64,000 bases of DNA from Pseudoalteromonas ulvae UL12 (GTDB lineage Bacteria > Pseudomonadota > Gammaproteobacteria > Enterobacterales > Alteromonadaceae): the NCBI RefSeq assembly GCF_014925405.1, contig NZ_AQHJ01000027.1, positions 372,001-436,000 on the forward strand. The letters run 5' to 3'. The notes beneath the pieces are model-generated. The model saw only the letters and a list, made by a program, of their open reading frames with translations, was not told where the DNA came from and did no database searches. This document shows, in pieces, positions 1-11,066 of this stretch; positions within the stretch are counted from its first letter, which is position 1, and each line of letters begins with the position of its first letter. A program made the position numbers and the translations under genes.

Positions 1-64
1 AAATCTTTTTATATTTTTCATTTACTTAGCTAATATATAACTAAACATTTATTCATTCTCATGA

Positions 65-2213
<2,149 letters not shown>

Positions 2214-2217
<4 letters not shown>

Positions 2218-3068
2218 AGCTTGCTCTTGGTACGGTGCAATTAGGCTTAGATTATGGGATTAGTAATAAACAAGGCCAAGTAGATCTCCTCGCTGCACAG
2301 CAGCTACTTAGTTTCGCTTATGAGCAGGGTATTCGTTTTTTAGACACTGCTGCGGCATATGGAAACAGTCAGCAAATACTAGGGGAGTTCGCTCATCAGA
2401 AATCCCACATCATTACCAAAATCAACCCTGATGAGTCTTCATTAGCAGATATAACTAATGCTCTAGATGAGTGTTTCAACCAATTAAATCGCACACACAT
2501 CTATGCCGTTATGCTGCATAACGCCGATCGACTCAATCACCCAAATAGTCGCTCAGCGTTAAAACAACTCGAAGCTGAAAAACGTAATGGAAGAGTTCAA
2601 AAAATTGGCCTTTCTCTTTATCATCCCGATCAGGTAAAGTTATTTGATGTATTTACACCAGATATTATTCAAATCCCCTTAAGCATCATCGATCAACGAT
2701 TTTTAGCCAATGGTTTATTAGATAAACTTCAGGCTCAAGGCATCGAGATTCATGTACGCTCAGCATTTTTACAAGGACTTTTGCTGCTTGAACCAAGCAA
2801 AAGGCCTTCGTATTTCAAACAGTTTAGCGCTCTAAATCGCTTTGATAAATTCATTGAGAGCACATCTGCTTCACGGCTTAGCGTGTGCCTTAATTTCTTT
2901 AAGAGCCTACCCGCTATAGCTAAAATTGTTGTCGGGTGTTGTTCAAAGGATGAGCTTTCTGAAATTATTGCTGCATATCAAGCCCCTATTGCACTCAATG
3001 GTCTGAATTTTGCTTGCGATGATCAAGCGTTAATTGTGCCAAGTAACTGGCCAAAATTATCAAATTAG
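2214..3068 (+). CDS. Aldo/keto reductase in sugar operon
   Basis: A 284-residue aldo/keto reductase. The TIM-barrel family tetrad can be placed as D44, Y49 (in DTAAAYG), K69 and H102, and the N-terminal GTVQLGLDYG strand is typical of the subgroup found in surface-polysaccharide clusters. It would use NAD(P)H to reduce a carbonyl, but the substrate is unknown. Its start overlaps the pseC stop (ATGA), so it is cotranscribed with nonulosonic-acid genes; a reduction on the sugar or on a side-chain precursor is a reasonable inference. This enzyme is not part of the standard six-step pseudaminic pathway. Confidence 0.85.
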
Positions 3069-3076
3069 GGTTCTCC

Positions 3077-3841
3077 ATGATTGGGATTATTGTACAAGCA
3101 CGTATGAGTTCAAGTCGCTTACCTTCAAAAGTTATGCGCCCGCTCGCAGGTCAACCGATGCTTTATCAGCAGATAAAACGCCTGCAACGGAGTCAACTCG
3201 CTGATGCATTGATCATTGCCACTTCAGATGATAGCTCTGATGATGCCATTGCATCATTGTGCACAGAACATAATATTACACATTTTCGTGGGTCTCTCGA
3301 TGATGTATTAGCTCGTTTTTATTTTGCAGCGAAAGCAAATCAATTAGAAACGATTGTTAGGATCTGTGGAGACTGCCCCCTCATTGATGCAGCTTTAGTT
3401 GATAGCATCATACAATTTCACTCTGAAAATCACGCTGATTACACCAGTAATTGTGTGCAGCGTTATTTTCCTGATGGACAAGATATCGAAGTGTTTTCGT
3501 TCTTAGCATTAGAGCAGGCCTATCTATTAGCAAAAAAACCATCTGAACGAGAACATGTTACCCCCTTTATTCGTGATTCAGGTCAATTCACTATTAAGAA
3601 CTACCCAAGCAAGATTGATTTATCTGCTTATCGAATATGCGTCGATCACCAAGCTGATTTTGATGTTGCTAATGCCATATTTACACAATTGACATCACAA
3701 ATAGGCGAACATTTTGGTGTCAGCGATATCACTCACTTTTTAGATAATAATCCAAAGATTAAGGCATTAAATGCCGATATAGAACTAAATGAAGGTTATA
3801 AAAAATCTTTAGCCGAAGATAAATTGTTAGGATTTAAATAA
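3077..3841 (+). CDS. SpsF/NeuA-type cytidylyltransferase (PseF role)
   Basis: A 254-residue nucleotidyltransferase of the SpsF/COG1861 group, related to acylneuraminate cytidylyltransferases. The N-terminal IVQARMSSSRLPSK (residues 4-17) is the signature CTP-binding loop, and RICGDCPLID lies near residue 95. It probably activates the nonulosonic acid made by PseI to a CMP-sugar, filling the PseF step, although SpsF-like proteins are sequence-divergent from classical PseF. It starts eight bases after the aldo/keto reductase and is directly followed by the class III aminotransferase with no gap. A role as glycosyltransferase, as some databases label this family, is less likely given the motif. 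Confidence 0.85.
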   Translation: MIGIIVQARMSSSRLPSKVMRPLAGQPMLYQQIKRLQRSQLADALIIATSDDSSDDAIASLCTEHNITHFRGSLDDVLARFYFAAKANQLETIVRICGDCPLIDAALVDSIIQFHSENHADYTSNCVQRYFPDGQDIEVFSFLALEQAYLLAKKPSEREHVTPFIRDSGQFTIKNYPSKIDLSAYRICVDHQADFDVANAIFTQLTSQIGEHFGVSDITHFLDNNPKIKALNADIELNEGYKKSLAEDKLLGFK

Positions 3842-5122
3842 ATGACGCCCTCGTATGAAAACTCAATGCAATGGTTAGAGCGTGCTGAAAAATCGATTCC
3901 GCTAGGCTCGCAAACATTCAGTAAAAGTAAAATGTCGCTTCCTTTGGGTGCTGCACCACTGTTTATCGAAAAAGGACTTGGAAGCCAAGTGTGGGATATT
4001 GATGGCAATCAATATACGGATTTTATTAATGGATTATTATGTATCAGCCTTGGTTACCAAGATCCCGATGTAGATAATGCGATTCGCGATCAACTCAGCA
4101 GTGGGATCAGCTTTTCGTTACCACATAAACTAGAAGCACAAGTGGCTGAGTTATTGGTTGAATTGATCCCGTGCGCCGAAATGGTTCGATTCGCAAAAAA
4201 TGGTTCAGATGTAACAAGCGCCGCAATCAGGTTAGCACGGGCTTATACTCAAAAAGATCACATTGCGGTTTGTGGCTATCATGGCTGGCAAGATTGGTAC
4301 ATTGGTTCTACCACTCGTAATCTAGGAGTGCCAGCTTCCACTCAAGCTCTCACCCATAAATTTACTTATAATCAAATCGACACCCTCGAAGCCTTATTTG
4401 CTGACACAAATAATCAAATTGCCGCAGTGATCCTAGAGCCCGTAAATATTGCCCCCCCAGAAGATGACTTTTTATTAAAGGTACAGCAATTATGTAAAAA
4501 ACATGGGGCTGTATTAATTTTTGATGAGATGATCACAGGGTTTCGATATCACCTAGGTGGCGCTCAAAGTTACTTTGGTGTCACTCCAGATCTGGCAACC
4601 TTCGGCAAAGGACTTGCTAACGGCGCTCCTCTGTCGGCGCTGGTCGGGAAAAAAGAAATTATGATGTTAATGAACGATATTTTCTTTTCGGGTACTTTCG
4701 GAGGTGAAGCCCTCTCACTCGCAGCAGCAAAAGCATCTTTACAAAAAATGATTGCGACAAACTTTGCCAATGATATTTGGCAAAAGGGAGAGTATCTAAT
4801 CAACGGATTCAATCAACTGACCAGTTGTGGTGATATGTTTGAAATTAAAGGGCTAGCACCTTGGACATTTTTACAAATCAATCCAGGGATCAATCATTGT
4901 CCGATTACAATCAAATCATGGTTAATTCAAGAATTATGTAAAAGAAATATTCTCTTTATCGGCAGTCATAACTTATCTTATGCTCATAGCTATGCAGAGA
5001 TAGATGCGCTGCTGACGTGCTATCAAGAATTATTCGCTCAAGCCCAACAATTTGATGCGGATAACACCTTAGCAGCCATGCTAGACGGGCAAGTCATTGA
5101 AAATGTATTTAAAGTGAGGTAA
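3842..5122 (+). CDS. Class III aminotransferase (GSA-aminomutase-like)
   Basis: A 426-residue fold-type I PLP enzyme resembling glutamate-1-semialdehyde 2,1-aminomutase. The PLP-contacting acidic residue is D228 (IFDEM) and the Schiff-base lysine is K256 (TFGKGLANG). It is probably not heme-pathway HemL: it sits inside the sugar operon, directly after the cytidylyltransferase, and its N-terminal region differs from the usual HemL opening. Homologues of this type are found in surface-sugar clusters, where they may aminate a sugar or a side-chain acid. The start ATG follows the previous stop with AGGA about nine bases upstream. The exact substrate cannot be read from the sequence. Confidence 0.85.
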   Translation: MTPSYENSMQWLERAEKSIPLGSQTFSKSKMSLPLGAAPLFIEKGLGSQVWDIDGNQYTDFINGLLCISLGYQDPDVDNAIRDQLSSGISFSLPHKLEAQVAELLVELIPCAEMVRFAKNGSDVTSAAIRLARAYTQKDHIAVCGYHGWQDWYIGSTTRNLGVPASTQALTHKFTYNQIDTLEALFADTNNQIAAVILEPVNIAPPEDDFLLKVQQLCKKHGAVLIFDEMITGFRYHLGGAQSYFGVTPDLATFGKGLANGAPLSALVGKKEIMMLMNDIFFSGTFGGEALSLAAAKASLQKMIATNFANDIWQKGEYLINGFNQLTSCGDMFEIKGLAPWTFLQINPGINHCPITIKSWLIQELCKRNILFIGSHNLSYAHSYAEIDALLTCYQELFAQAQQFDADNTLAAMLDGQVIENVFKVR

Positions 5123-5124
5123 TC

Positions 5125-5937
5125 ATGGAACTTGAACAAATTAAGAGTCATTGGCAGAACTGGGCTTCGCAATATAAAACAGATTTACGCGCGACCACAA
5201 AATCTGGCACAGCTAAGCAACTCGAGATCCATGCATTAACTCATGCATTGCAACAATTCTATTCTCCAGATCAATCACTCTCTATACTTGAAGTGGGTTG
5301 TGGTAATGGCTATAACTGCTTTGCTTTACAGCATGCATTCGAACAAGCCGCAATTACTGGGGTCGACTTCATCGAAGAAATGGTCGAACACGCAAAAGCT
5401 CTCAACCAAGAGCTCCATTGCAACATCCCCTTTTATCAGGGCAATATTTTAGAACTCGACAAACACACTCAATTAGCCCATGAATACGATGTGGTTTACA
5501 CCGTTCGTTGTGTTATCAATCTCAATAATGACGAATTACAATTGCAAGGTCTCTCACAACTAGCACAAAAAGTGAAAGCTGGGGGTTACCTCTTGTTAAT
5601 CGAAAATCAAACTCACACTCATGCAAAACAAAATACATTGCGAAATTCTGTCGATTTACCTAGCCGAAAACCAGCGTCATTCAATCACTTCATGGATGAA
5701 AATAAATTATTAAGGCATATGGAAAGCTTAGATTTCAAACACGTGCAAAGTCACAATTTTAGCTCTTTACACGATGTTATTTTATATACTTTAGTGCCAA
5801 TGATTAACGGGGGCGAAGTCGATTATCACCACCCAATCGTGAGTGCAGCGACAGAACTTTTATGTAAAAACGATTCGACTATATACAATGCTTTTGGCGA
5901 GTTTGGCCAAAATAAACTATTTATCTTTAAAAAATAA
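5125..5937 (+). CDS. SAM-dependent methyltransferase, class I
   Basis: A 270-residue Rossmann methyltransferase. Motif I, ILEVGCGNGYN, lies at residues 54-64, followed by an acidic motif II near VDFIEEMVEHA. It starts two bases after the aminotransferase stop with GAGG five bases upstream of the ATG, and its stop overlaps the next start (TAATG). Within a nonulosonic-acid operon, it could methylate the sugar or its N-acyl group, a known kind of decoration on flagellin glycans. The target atom is unknown. An alternative, methylation of a small acid used as side chain, cannot be excluded. Confidence 0.8.
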   Translation: MELEQIKSHWQNWASQYKTDLRATTKSGTAKQLEIHALTHALQQFYSPDQSLSILEVGCGNGYNCFALQHAFEQAAITGVDFIEEMVEHAKALNQELHCNIPFYQGNILELDKHTQLAHEYDVVYTVRCVINLNNDELQLQGLSQLAQKVKAGGYLLLIENQTHTHAKQNTLRNSVDLPSRKPASFNHFMDENKLLRHMESLDFKHVQSHNFSSLHDVILYTLVPMINGGEVDYHHPIVSAATELLCKNDSTIYNAFGEFGQNKLFIFKK

Positions 5938-7244
5938 TGATGCCAGCTTTTGCTATTATTTTAGACATGGACGGTGTCATTGTTGATACCGTCACTAGTC
6001 TTTATCAAGGCTACCTTGCTATCTTGTCGCGTTACGGCATTATCGGCAATCGCTCTGAGTTTAATGAGTTAAACGGTCCTTCACTGGATGAAATAACCCA
6101 TATTTTATCTAGTCGTTACACACAAATCGATTCTGAAGAGAAGTTAAAACAGCAGTTTATAACATTGCACAAGACACTCTACCAAGACGCTTCCTTATGT
6201 CATGGTGTGATTGACTTTTTGCAGTTCTGTAAAGATCAACATATTCCTATTGCACTCGCTTCATCTTCAAACCGTGCCAATATCAAAGTAATTTTCGACC
6301 GATTTTCTTTATATACTTTTTTTTCACACATTGTTTCAGGTGATGACGTACAACAGGCGAAACCTCACCCTGAGATATATCAATTAGCTGCTGCGCCCTT
6401 TGAACAAAAAGTCATCTTCAGCCTTGATGATAGTCCAAAAGGCGTTGAGTCATCGCTCCAAGCGGGCCTTATAAGTGTGCAGTATTGCCAAGATACACCT
6501 CTCATAAATGTACATAGCGCAGATAAAGTCTCCTCTTTTAATGAGTTTAGGCAACTGATCACACAGCCAATCACTTGGTTCAATCGCTACTCGCAATATA
6601 CATTTGCAATCAGTGAATTTGATTTCACTCCCTTTAACGAAGCTATTGATGTGTATTGGCAAACACACAAACAAAAAAGCATGTTTAATGGCGCCGCAGT
6701 TCTTTGCTCTGGTCTTTCAGCTAATGTGGTCAAAGTGACACAATGTGATTATAAAACAGTATTTTATATTCAAAACAATAAAAGCTCTCAACTGGCTAAA
6801 CACTTTTTTCTATTCGGAGTGTCTGGTTATGTTATAAAAGAGCAAGCGATCTTAATTGCTCAACGTAGTGAAATGGTGAGTCAGTATCCAGGCTATATTG
6901 AATGCCCTCCTTCTGGCGGATTTGAAAAAGAGCTTGGGATTGAGGCTTACCAACAACAACTACTCAAAGAATTTCAGGAAGAAACAGCTCATCCACTTGA
7001 ACACGTCGAGGAAGTCATCACTCAAGGCATTATTTTAGACCTTGATGCTAATCAACTTGATATTTTATCAGCCATTAAAATCAGCGACAGTGCCGAATGT
7101 ATTTATAAAGATAACTCTGAATACCAAAGTTTAAATTTAATAAATACTCATTCTTTTAAAAAAATAATCCAAACAGATCGCGCTTTACCTGAGTGCTACA
7201 TCATCGCTAAATTACTCGGAGAAAAAAATGAAAATTGGTCATAG
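5937..7244 (+). CDS. HAD hydrolase fused to a Nudix-like domain
   Basis: A 435-residue two-domain protein. Residues 1-210 are a HAD phosphatase of the beta-phosphoglucomutase type: nucleophile motif DMDGV with D10 and D12, the ASSS motif near 108-111, the KPHP lysine near 142 and the SLDDS metal motif near 162-166. Residues 220-435 look like a Nudix fold: GG at 327-328 and the helix K344-E345-F346-Q347-E348-E349 match the core REUxEE pattern, but the loop before it is two residues longer than the classical box and Arg is replaced by Lys. It overlaps the methyltransferase stop by one base, and pseI starts inside its 3' end. A phosphatase or nucleotide-sugar hydrolase step is plausible. The fusion is unusual. 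Confidence 0.75.
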   Translation: MMPAFAIILDMDGVIVDTVTSLYQGYLAILSRYGIIGNRSEFNELNGPSLDEITHILSSRYTQIDSEEKLKQQFITLHKTLYQDASLCHGVIDFLQFCKDQHIPIALASSSNRANIKVIFDRFSLYTFFSHIVSGDDVQQAKPHPEIYQLAAAPFEQKVIFSLDDSPKGVESSLQAGLISVQYCQDTPLINVHSADKVSSFNEFRQLITQPITWFNRYSQYTFAISEFDFTPFNEAIDVYWQTHKQKSMFNGAAVLCSGLSANVVKVTQCDYKTVFYIQNNKSSQLAKHFFLFGVSGYVIKEQAILIAQRSEMVSQYPGYIECPPSGGFEKELGIEAYQQQLLKEFQEETAHPLEHVEEVITQGIILDLDANQLDILSAIKISDSAECIYKDNSEYQSLNLINTHSFKKIIQTDRALPECYIIAKLLGEKNENWS

Positions 7245-8268
7245 AGCGATTGGTTCAAATCAACCACCCTATATTATTGCAGAGCTATCGGGTAATCATA
7301 ACGGTGACATTAATCGAGCTATTGAATTAATCAATGTAGCAGCCAAAGCTGGCGCTGATGCAGTTAAACTTCAGACTTACACGGCTGACACCATCACATT
7401 AAACAGTGATAAATCTGACTTCAAAATATCCGGTGGTTTGTGGGATGGTTATACCCTACACGAGTTGTATCACTGGGCACATACGCCTTGGGAGTGGCAT
7501 CCGATATTGTTTAAGCATGCTCGTGATTTAGGCATTGATATATTTAGCTCACCATTTGATTTTTCTGCTGTAGACTTTCTAGAAGGACTGAATGTTAACG
7601 CTTATAAAATCGCTTCTTTTGAGCTCATCGATCTTCCTTTAATCAAGAAAGTAGCGCAGACCGGCAAACCTATGATTATGTCGACAGGCATGGCCAACTT
7701 GTTGGAAATTCGAGAAGCTGTAGCTGCAGCAAGAGAATCAGGAGCCCATGATATAAGTATTTTACATTGTGTCAGCGGTTACCCGACCCCACCAGAACAA
7801 GCGAATCTTCGAACGATAACAGCATTAGCTCAAGAGTTTAATCTCAATATAGGCTTATCTGATCATACTTTAGGTAATGCAACGGCCATTGCTTCTGTTG
7901 CGCTTGGTGCAACCATCATAGAAAAACATTTTACGCTCGACCGCTCAGAAGGCGGACCTGACGCCGCATTCTCACTTGAGCCTGAAGAATTAAAGCAATT
8001 ATGTACTGATACGAAAGATGCATGGCTTTCTTTAGGTCAAGCTGGCTTTGAGTTTAAAGAAGCAGAACAAGGAAATGTACAATTTAGGCGCTCCCTTTAC
8101 GCATCAAAAGCTATCAAAAAAGGAGATGTCCTAAGTGCTGACAATATCCGTAGCGTTCGACCTGGGTTTGGCCTTGCTCCCAAACATTATGAGGACATTC
8201 TTGGTAAAAAAGCCCTTACAGATATTGAATTTGCCACACCTATGAATTGGGATTTAATCGAAAAGTAG
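7228..8268 (+). CDS. pseI: Nonulosonic acid synthase PseI
   Basis: PEP-dependent synthase of the NeuB/PseI/LegI family, condensing a 6-carbon diamino sugar with phosphoenolpyruvate to a nine-carbon sugar acid. Of its 346 residues, the N-terminal TIM barrel contains IAELSGNHNGD (residues 18-28), QTYTADT near 48, MSTGMA near 150 and EKHFTLDR near 231. The C-terminal part, after about residue 285, is the SAF antifreeze-like domain with the RSLYASKAIKKGD segment. The start lies 17 bases inside the previous gene, after GGAG. It closes the operon and is followed by a hairpin terminator. PseI is favoured over NeuB/LegI because pseB and pseC are in the same operon. Confidence 0.92.
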   Translation: MKIGHRAIGSNQPPYIIAELSGNHNGDINRAIELINVAAKAGADAVKLQTYTADTITLNSDKSDFKISGGLWDGYTLHELYHWAHTPWEWHPILFKHARDLGIDIFSSPFDFSAVDFLEGLNVNAYKIASFELIDLPLIKKVAQTGKPMIMSTGMANLLEIREAVAAARESGAHDISILHCVSGYPTPPEQANLRTITALAQEFNLNIGLSDHTLGNATAIASVALGATIIEKHFTLDRSEGGPDAAFSLEPEELKQLCTDTKDAWLSLGQAGFEFKEAEQGNVQFRRSLYASKAIKKGDVLSADNIRSVRPGFGLAPKHYEDILGKKALTDIEFATPMNWDLIEK

Positions 8269-8279
8269 CTCGTATGTTT

Positions 8280-8316
8280 ACCTGGATGGTATGTTTTTAA
8301 GGCATGCCATCCAGGT
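8280..8316. terminator. Bidirectional hairpin between pseI and methyltransferase
   Basis: The arms at 8281-8293 and 8303-8315 form a 13-bp stem with one G-T pair, extended by an A-T pair at 8280/8316, around a nine-base loop. A T-rich stretch follows on the plus strand. It lies between the convergent pseI and the minus-strand methyltransferase gene. Confidence 0.75.
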
Positions 8317-8324
8317 TTATTCTG

Positions 8325-8981
8325 TTATTTTTGTCGATAAGCGTTCGCTAAATCCTTATAAAGTAAACTTATTGATACTCTTTCATCTTCAATCACCCGC
8401 ATAGATTTATCACCATGAGTACTGATCTCCAGAGCAAATTGACTATAAGCTGGATTCCATAAAAACAGGTTACTATTATTCATCTTATAACTAAAGATAC
8501 CCGCTTTGTGGCTATATTCATTTTTATAAGGTGTCGCAGGATGAAAATCTTGAATTATGATATACCCGCCATCTTTTAGTACCCGATCTGCTTGTGCTGC
8601 AATTTGAAATAGATCATTGCGATCGCACAAATACAAACAAAAACCAAAAATGATCATATCAAAGGATTCATCTGGGTAATCTAGTTTATCTGCTGAACCC
8701 ACAGTTAAATTCAATGCGGGGTACTGACTTTCCCCTTCTTTAATCGCACTTGTCGATACATCAACACCATAGCAATCAGCATCAAATGTTTTATGAAATA
8801 ACTCTAAGCGTCGTCCATTAGCGCAGCCGATCTCTAATACTTTTTTTGGACTAAGTTGTTGCTGCAACACAAAGTCGAGCAACGCATCAGCTCCCTCAGG
8901 CAAACTTTGGTAATGGGCTTTATTTCTTGCATACCAAGCATCGCCTTCAGAACCTAAAAAGATATCTTTTTGCTTAATCAT
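8325..8981 (-). CDS. SAM-dependent methyltransferase next to maf
   Basis: A 218-residue class I methyltransferase. Motif I, VLEIGCANGRR, lies at residues 48-58; YGVDVS (near 72) is the acidic strand and FDMIIFGFCLYL (near 108) is motif IV-like. The start overlaps the end of maf by eight bases, so the two are cotranscribed. Because maf encodes a flagellin glycosyltransferase, this enzyme may methylate the glycan or a lipid- or nucleotide-bound precursor; a role on flagellin lysines is also possible, though the protein is not FliB-like. It is distinct from the methyltransferase at 5125-5937. Confidence 0.8.
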   Translation of the reverse strand: MIKQKDIFLGSEGDAWYARNKAHYQSLPEGADALLDFVLQQQLSPKKVLEIGCANGRRLELFHKTFDADCYGVDVSTSAIKEGESQYPALNLTVGSADKLDYPDESFDMIIFGFCLYLCDRNDLFQIAAQADRVLKDGGYIIIQDFHPATPYKNEYSHKAGIFSYKMNNSNLFLWNPAYSQFALEISTHGDKSMRVIEDERVSISLLYKDLANAYRQK

Positions 8982-10998
8982 CCATTTTTGCTCCCATCTC
9001 CTGTGCTGCTTCTAACAATAGCGTTCTAAGTACACCGTAATATTCAAACATGACCGCAAACGCTTCTTTCAAGAAAGATTTACAATAAGTATTATTTCCG
9101 ATCAGATAAACATAACCTAAAACCGTAGTTTCCATGTAGGTAACACTGCCATTAAGGACTCGAATTGCAACGATATCCTTGGTTCCATCTAAGCTCATTA
9201 ACCGCTGATGGACAGTGTCAAAAATATCTATAATGTCTTTGGGCTCAAAATCAATTTCAAGATATTCTGGCTTAATCATCGTTTCATCAATGATATTGAT
9301 AATCGTACCAATTCTGAGTGCAATCTCACGCTGCCACGTTTCTTTATCTAATGATGAGTCACTTGAGTTTGACTTTAGAAATTGTACAAATTCTGCTTTA
9401 TCAACCTGTTTTTCCAATACAATTTCATTAGAGTGCAACGCAGTGGTACCGACAACTTTCACTCCGTTAGAACAATTGTAAACTGTCTTATTATCGTTTT
9501 CGCTAACATGATGTCGTAGGGTATATTCTGCCGCATGCCTTGCTGAGTCGAGTGTACTGTCAGTGTAAACAACACCACCGAAATTTGCTTCTCTTTGATC
9601 TTTTTGAGTTTGAACTACCGCAGTTTCTTTAAATGCATCAAAATAGCCCGTTTTATCTGAATGATGTTTATTCGGATCGATGTAGCCAAAATCACAACCA
9701 AACATGTAAATATCATTTGATTTAACATGATTAAAAAAGCCCAGCGCACCATTTACAACGGTTGGGTTAGTTGCATAAATAATAGATAAGTCATGCTCAT
9801 AAGTGACACGAACCATATCGGATGCGGCATCATTAGGTTTGAGAAATAAGATTGTTTCTTTAAATAAATCCATCACAGGTGGATAAACAGTATTCATGCC
9901 AATGAAAGTAATATCACTTAGGTATTCTTTATCATCGATAGCTAGCAACCAGTCCAGAACAGGCCCTGTTCTTTCAACTTCAAAATGAATGTCTGGCTTG
10001 ATCCCATACTTTTTCAACGCCATTAAAGACGAGCCACACGAAACGATGATTGCTTTATCTTTATTTTCCTTAATTATTTCGAAGTCATCATCTAACGAAG
10101 GGCCGGAGCCACAAATGAAAATTGGAGCATCAATTTTATTGGCCATCAACTGTGTGCCCGCTTTCAAAAATGCGTGCTGTTTAGCAATATTTTCGTAGGT
10201 ATGTTTTAAAGATAATATTTCATCTTCTGTGAAACCAAAACCAGAGTAAAGAACACGACCATTTTTTAGAATATAGTCAACAATTTCGCCCGAAGTTTCA
10301 CTCTCGTAATGCTTATAAAAAGATAAACAACCAGATTTGAATATACCAAAGCGAAAAAATAGCTTTTGAAATCCTTCAAAGAATGACTCTTTGTTGGCGC
10401 CAACTAAGATCGTTATTGACTTATTCACACCTTGAAATCGTTCAACTAACCAACGCCAGTTTAAGGTAAATAATGAACTATAAAACAAATCCTCATTGGG
10501 CTCATAAATATAGATATGATCTATATTCTGCTCAGCTAATTGCTCAAGGTGGTAGCCCAGACCGACACCAATTACAGCTAAAAACGGAAAACGACCAATA
10601 GGGATAGTATGCAAGTCTTCAAACAAAGCCTTGCCCTCATACTTTGCACCTAACCTTGCTACATCAGTTAAATAATCTAAGTGTTTAAAACCGATCGGGT
10701 TATTTCGCTCTTTTTCTTCATCGCTCATGGGGGTAATGCGATAAATATTGCGGATCGGATTTTTGATAAAACATTGTGTTTGTTCTATCACCGTTTCTTT
10801 AGGATTGCCTGCATAAATAAAGTGGCCATTACAGGCAATATTAAGATGATTGTTCTCATCTAATTCTAAGCCATACTCTTTTGGTTCATAGTTAACAAAT
10901 TTTTCAAACAAATGCGGGAACTGCTCTTTTAAAAAGTGCATGTTCGTATCGAACGTTAACGTTAAAATATTCTTAAGTAGTGCTTTATCTAAACTCAT
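8974..10998 (-). CDS. maf: Motility accessory factor, flagellin glycosyltransferase Maf
   Basis: A 674-residue protein of the Maf family (6-hydroxymethylpterin pyrophosphokinase MptE-like/DUF115 core), which transfers CMP-nonulosonic acids to Ser/Thr of flagellin in the cytoplasm before export. The central domain has ICGSGPSLDDD (near residue 296) and a following CGSSLMALKKYGIKPD segment, the hallmark of the family; YEPNED near residue 170 belongs to the N-terminal Rossmann-like part. It is downstream of fliD, past a hairpin terminator, and convergent to the sugar operon. That position agrees with a role in modifying the three flagellins encoded beyond fliD. No second Maf paralogue is present in the window. 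Confidence 0.9.
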   Translation of the reverse strand: MSLDKALLKNILTLTFDTNMHFLKEQFPHLFEKFVNYEPKEYGLELDENNHLNIACNGHFIYAGNPKETVIEQTQCFIKNPIRNIYRITPMSDEEKERNNPIGFKHLDYLTDVARLGAKYEGKALFEDLHTIPIGRFPFLAVIGVGLGYHLEQLAEQNIDHIYIYEPNEDLFYSSLFTLNWRWLVERFQGVNKSITILVGANKESFFEGFQKLFFRFGIFKSGCLSFYKHYESETSGEIVDYILKNGRVLYSGFGFTEDEILSLKHTYENIAKQHAFLKAGTQLMANKIDAPIFICGSGPSLDDDFEIIKENKDKAIIVSCGSSLMALKKYGIKPDIHFEVERTGPVLDWLLAIDDKEYLSDITFIGMNTVYPPVMDLFKETILFLKPNDAASDMVRVTYEHDLSIIYATNPTVVNGALGFFNHVKSNDIYMFGCDFGYIDPNKHHSDKTGYFDAFKETAVVQTQKDQREANFGGVVYTDSTLDSARHAAEYTLRHHVSENDNKTVYNCSNGVKVVGTTALHSNEIVLEKQVDKAEFVQFLKSNSSDSSLDKETWQREIALRIGTIINIIDETMIKPEYLEIDFEPKDIIDIFDTVHQRLMSLDGTKDIVAIRVLNGSVTYMETTVLGYVYLIGNNTYCKSFLKEAFAVMFEYYGVLRTLLLEAAQEMGAKMDD

Positions 10999-11013
10999 TA
11001 TTTATACCTATAA

Positions 11014-11035
11014 AAAGACGCCTTACGGCGTCTTT
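11014..11035 (-). terminator. Terminator after fliD
   Basis: Perfect 9-bp stem (11014-11022 with 11027-11035) around a four-base loop, with a short T run following on the minus strand. It lies between fliD and maf, so maf is expressed by readthrough or by its own promoter. Confidence 0.75.
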
Positions 11036-11066
11036 AAAATATTCAATTATCGTACCAATATAGTCT

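Noticed and set aside
3842..5122. Reading the class III aminotransferase as hemL
   Set aside because: Location inside a sugar operon, tight coupling with its neighbours and a divergent N terminus argue against a heme-pathway role.
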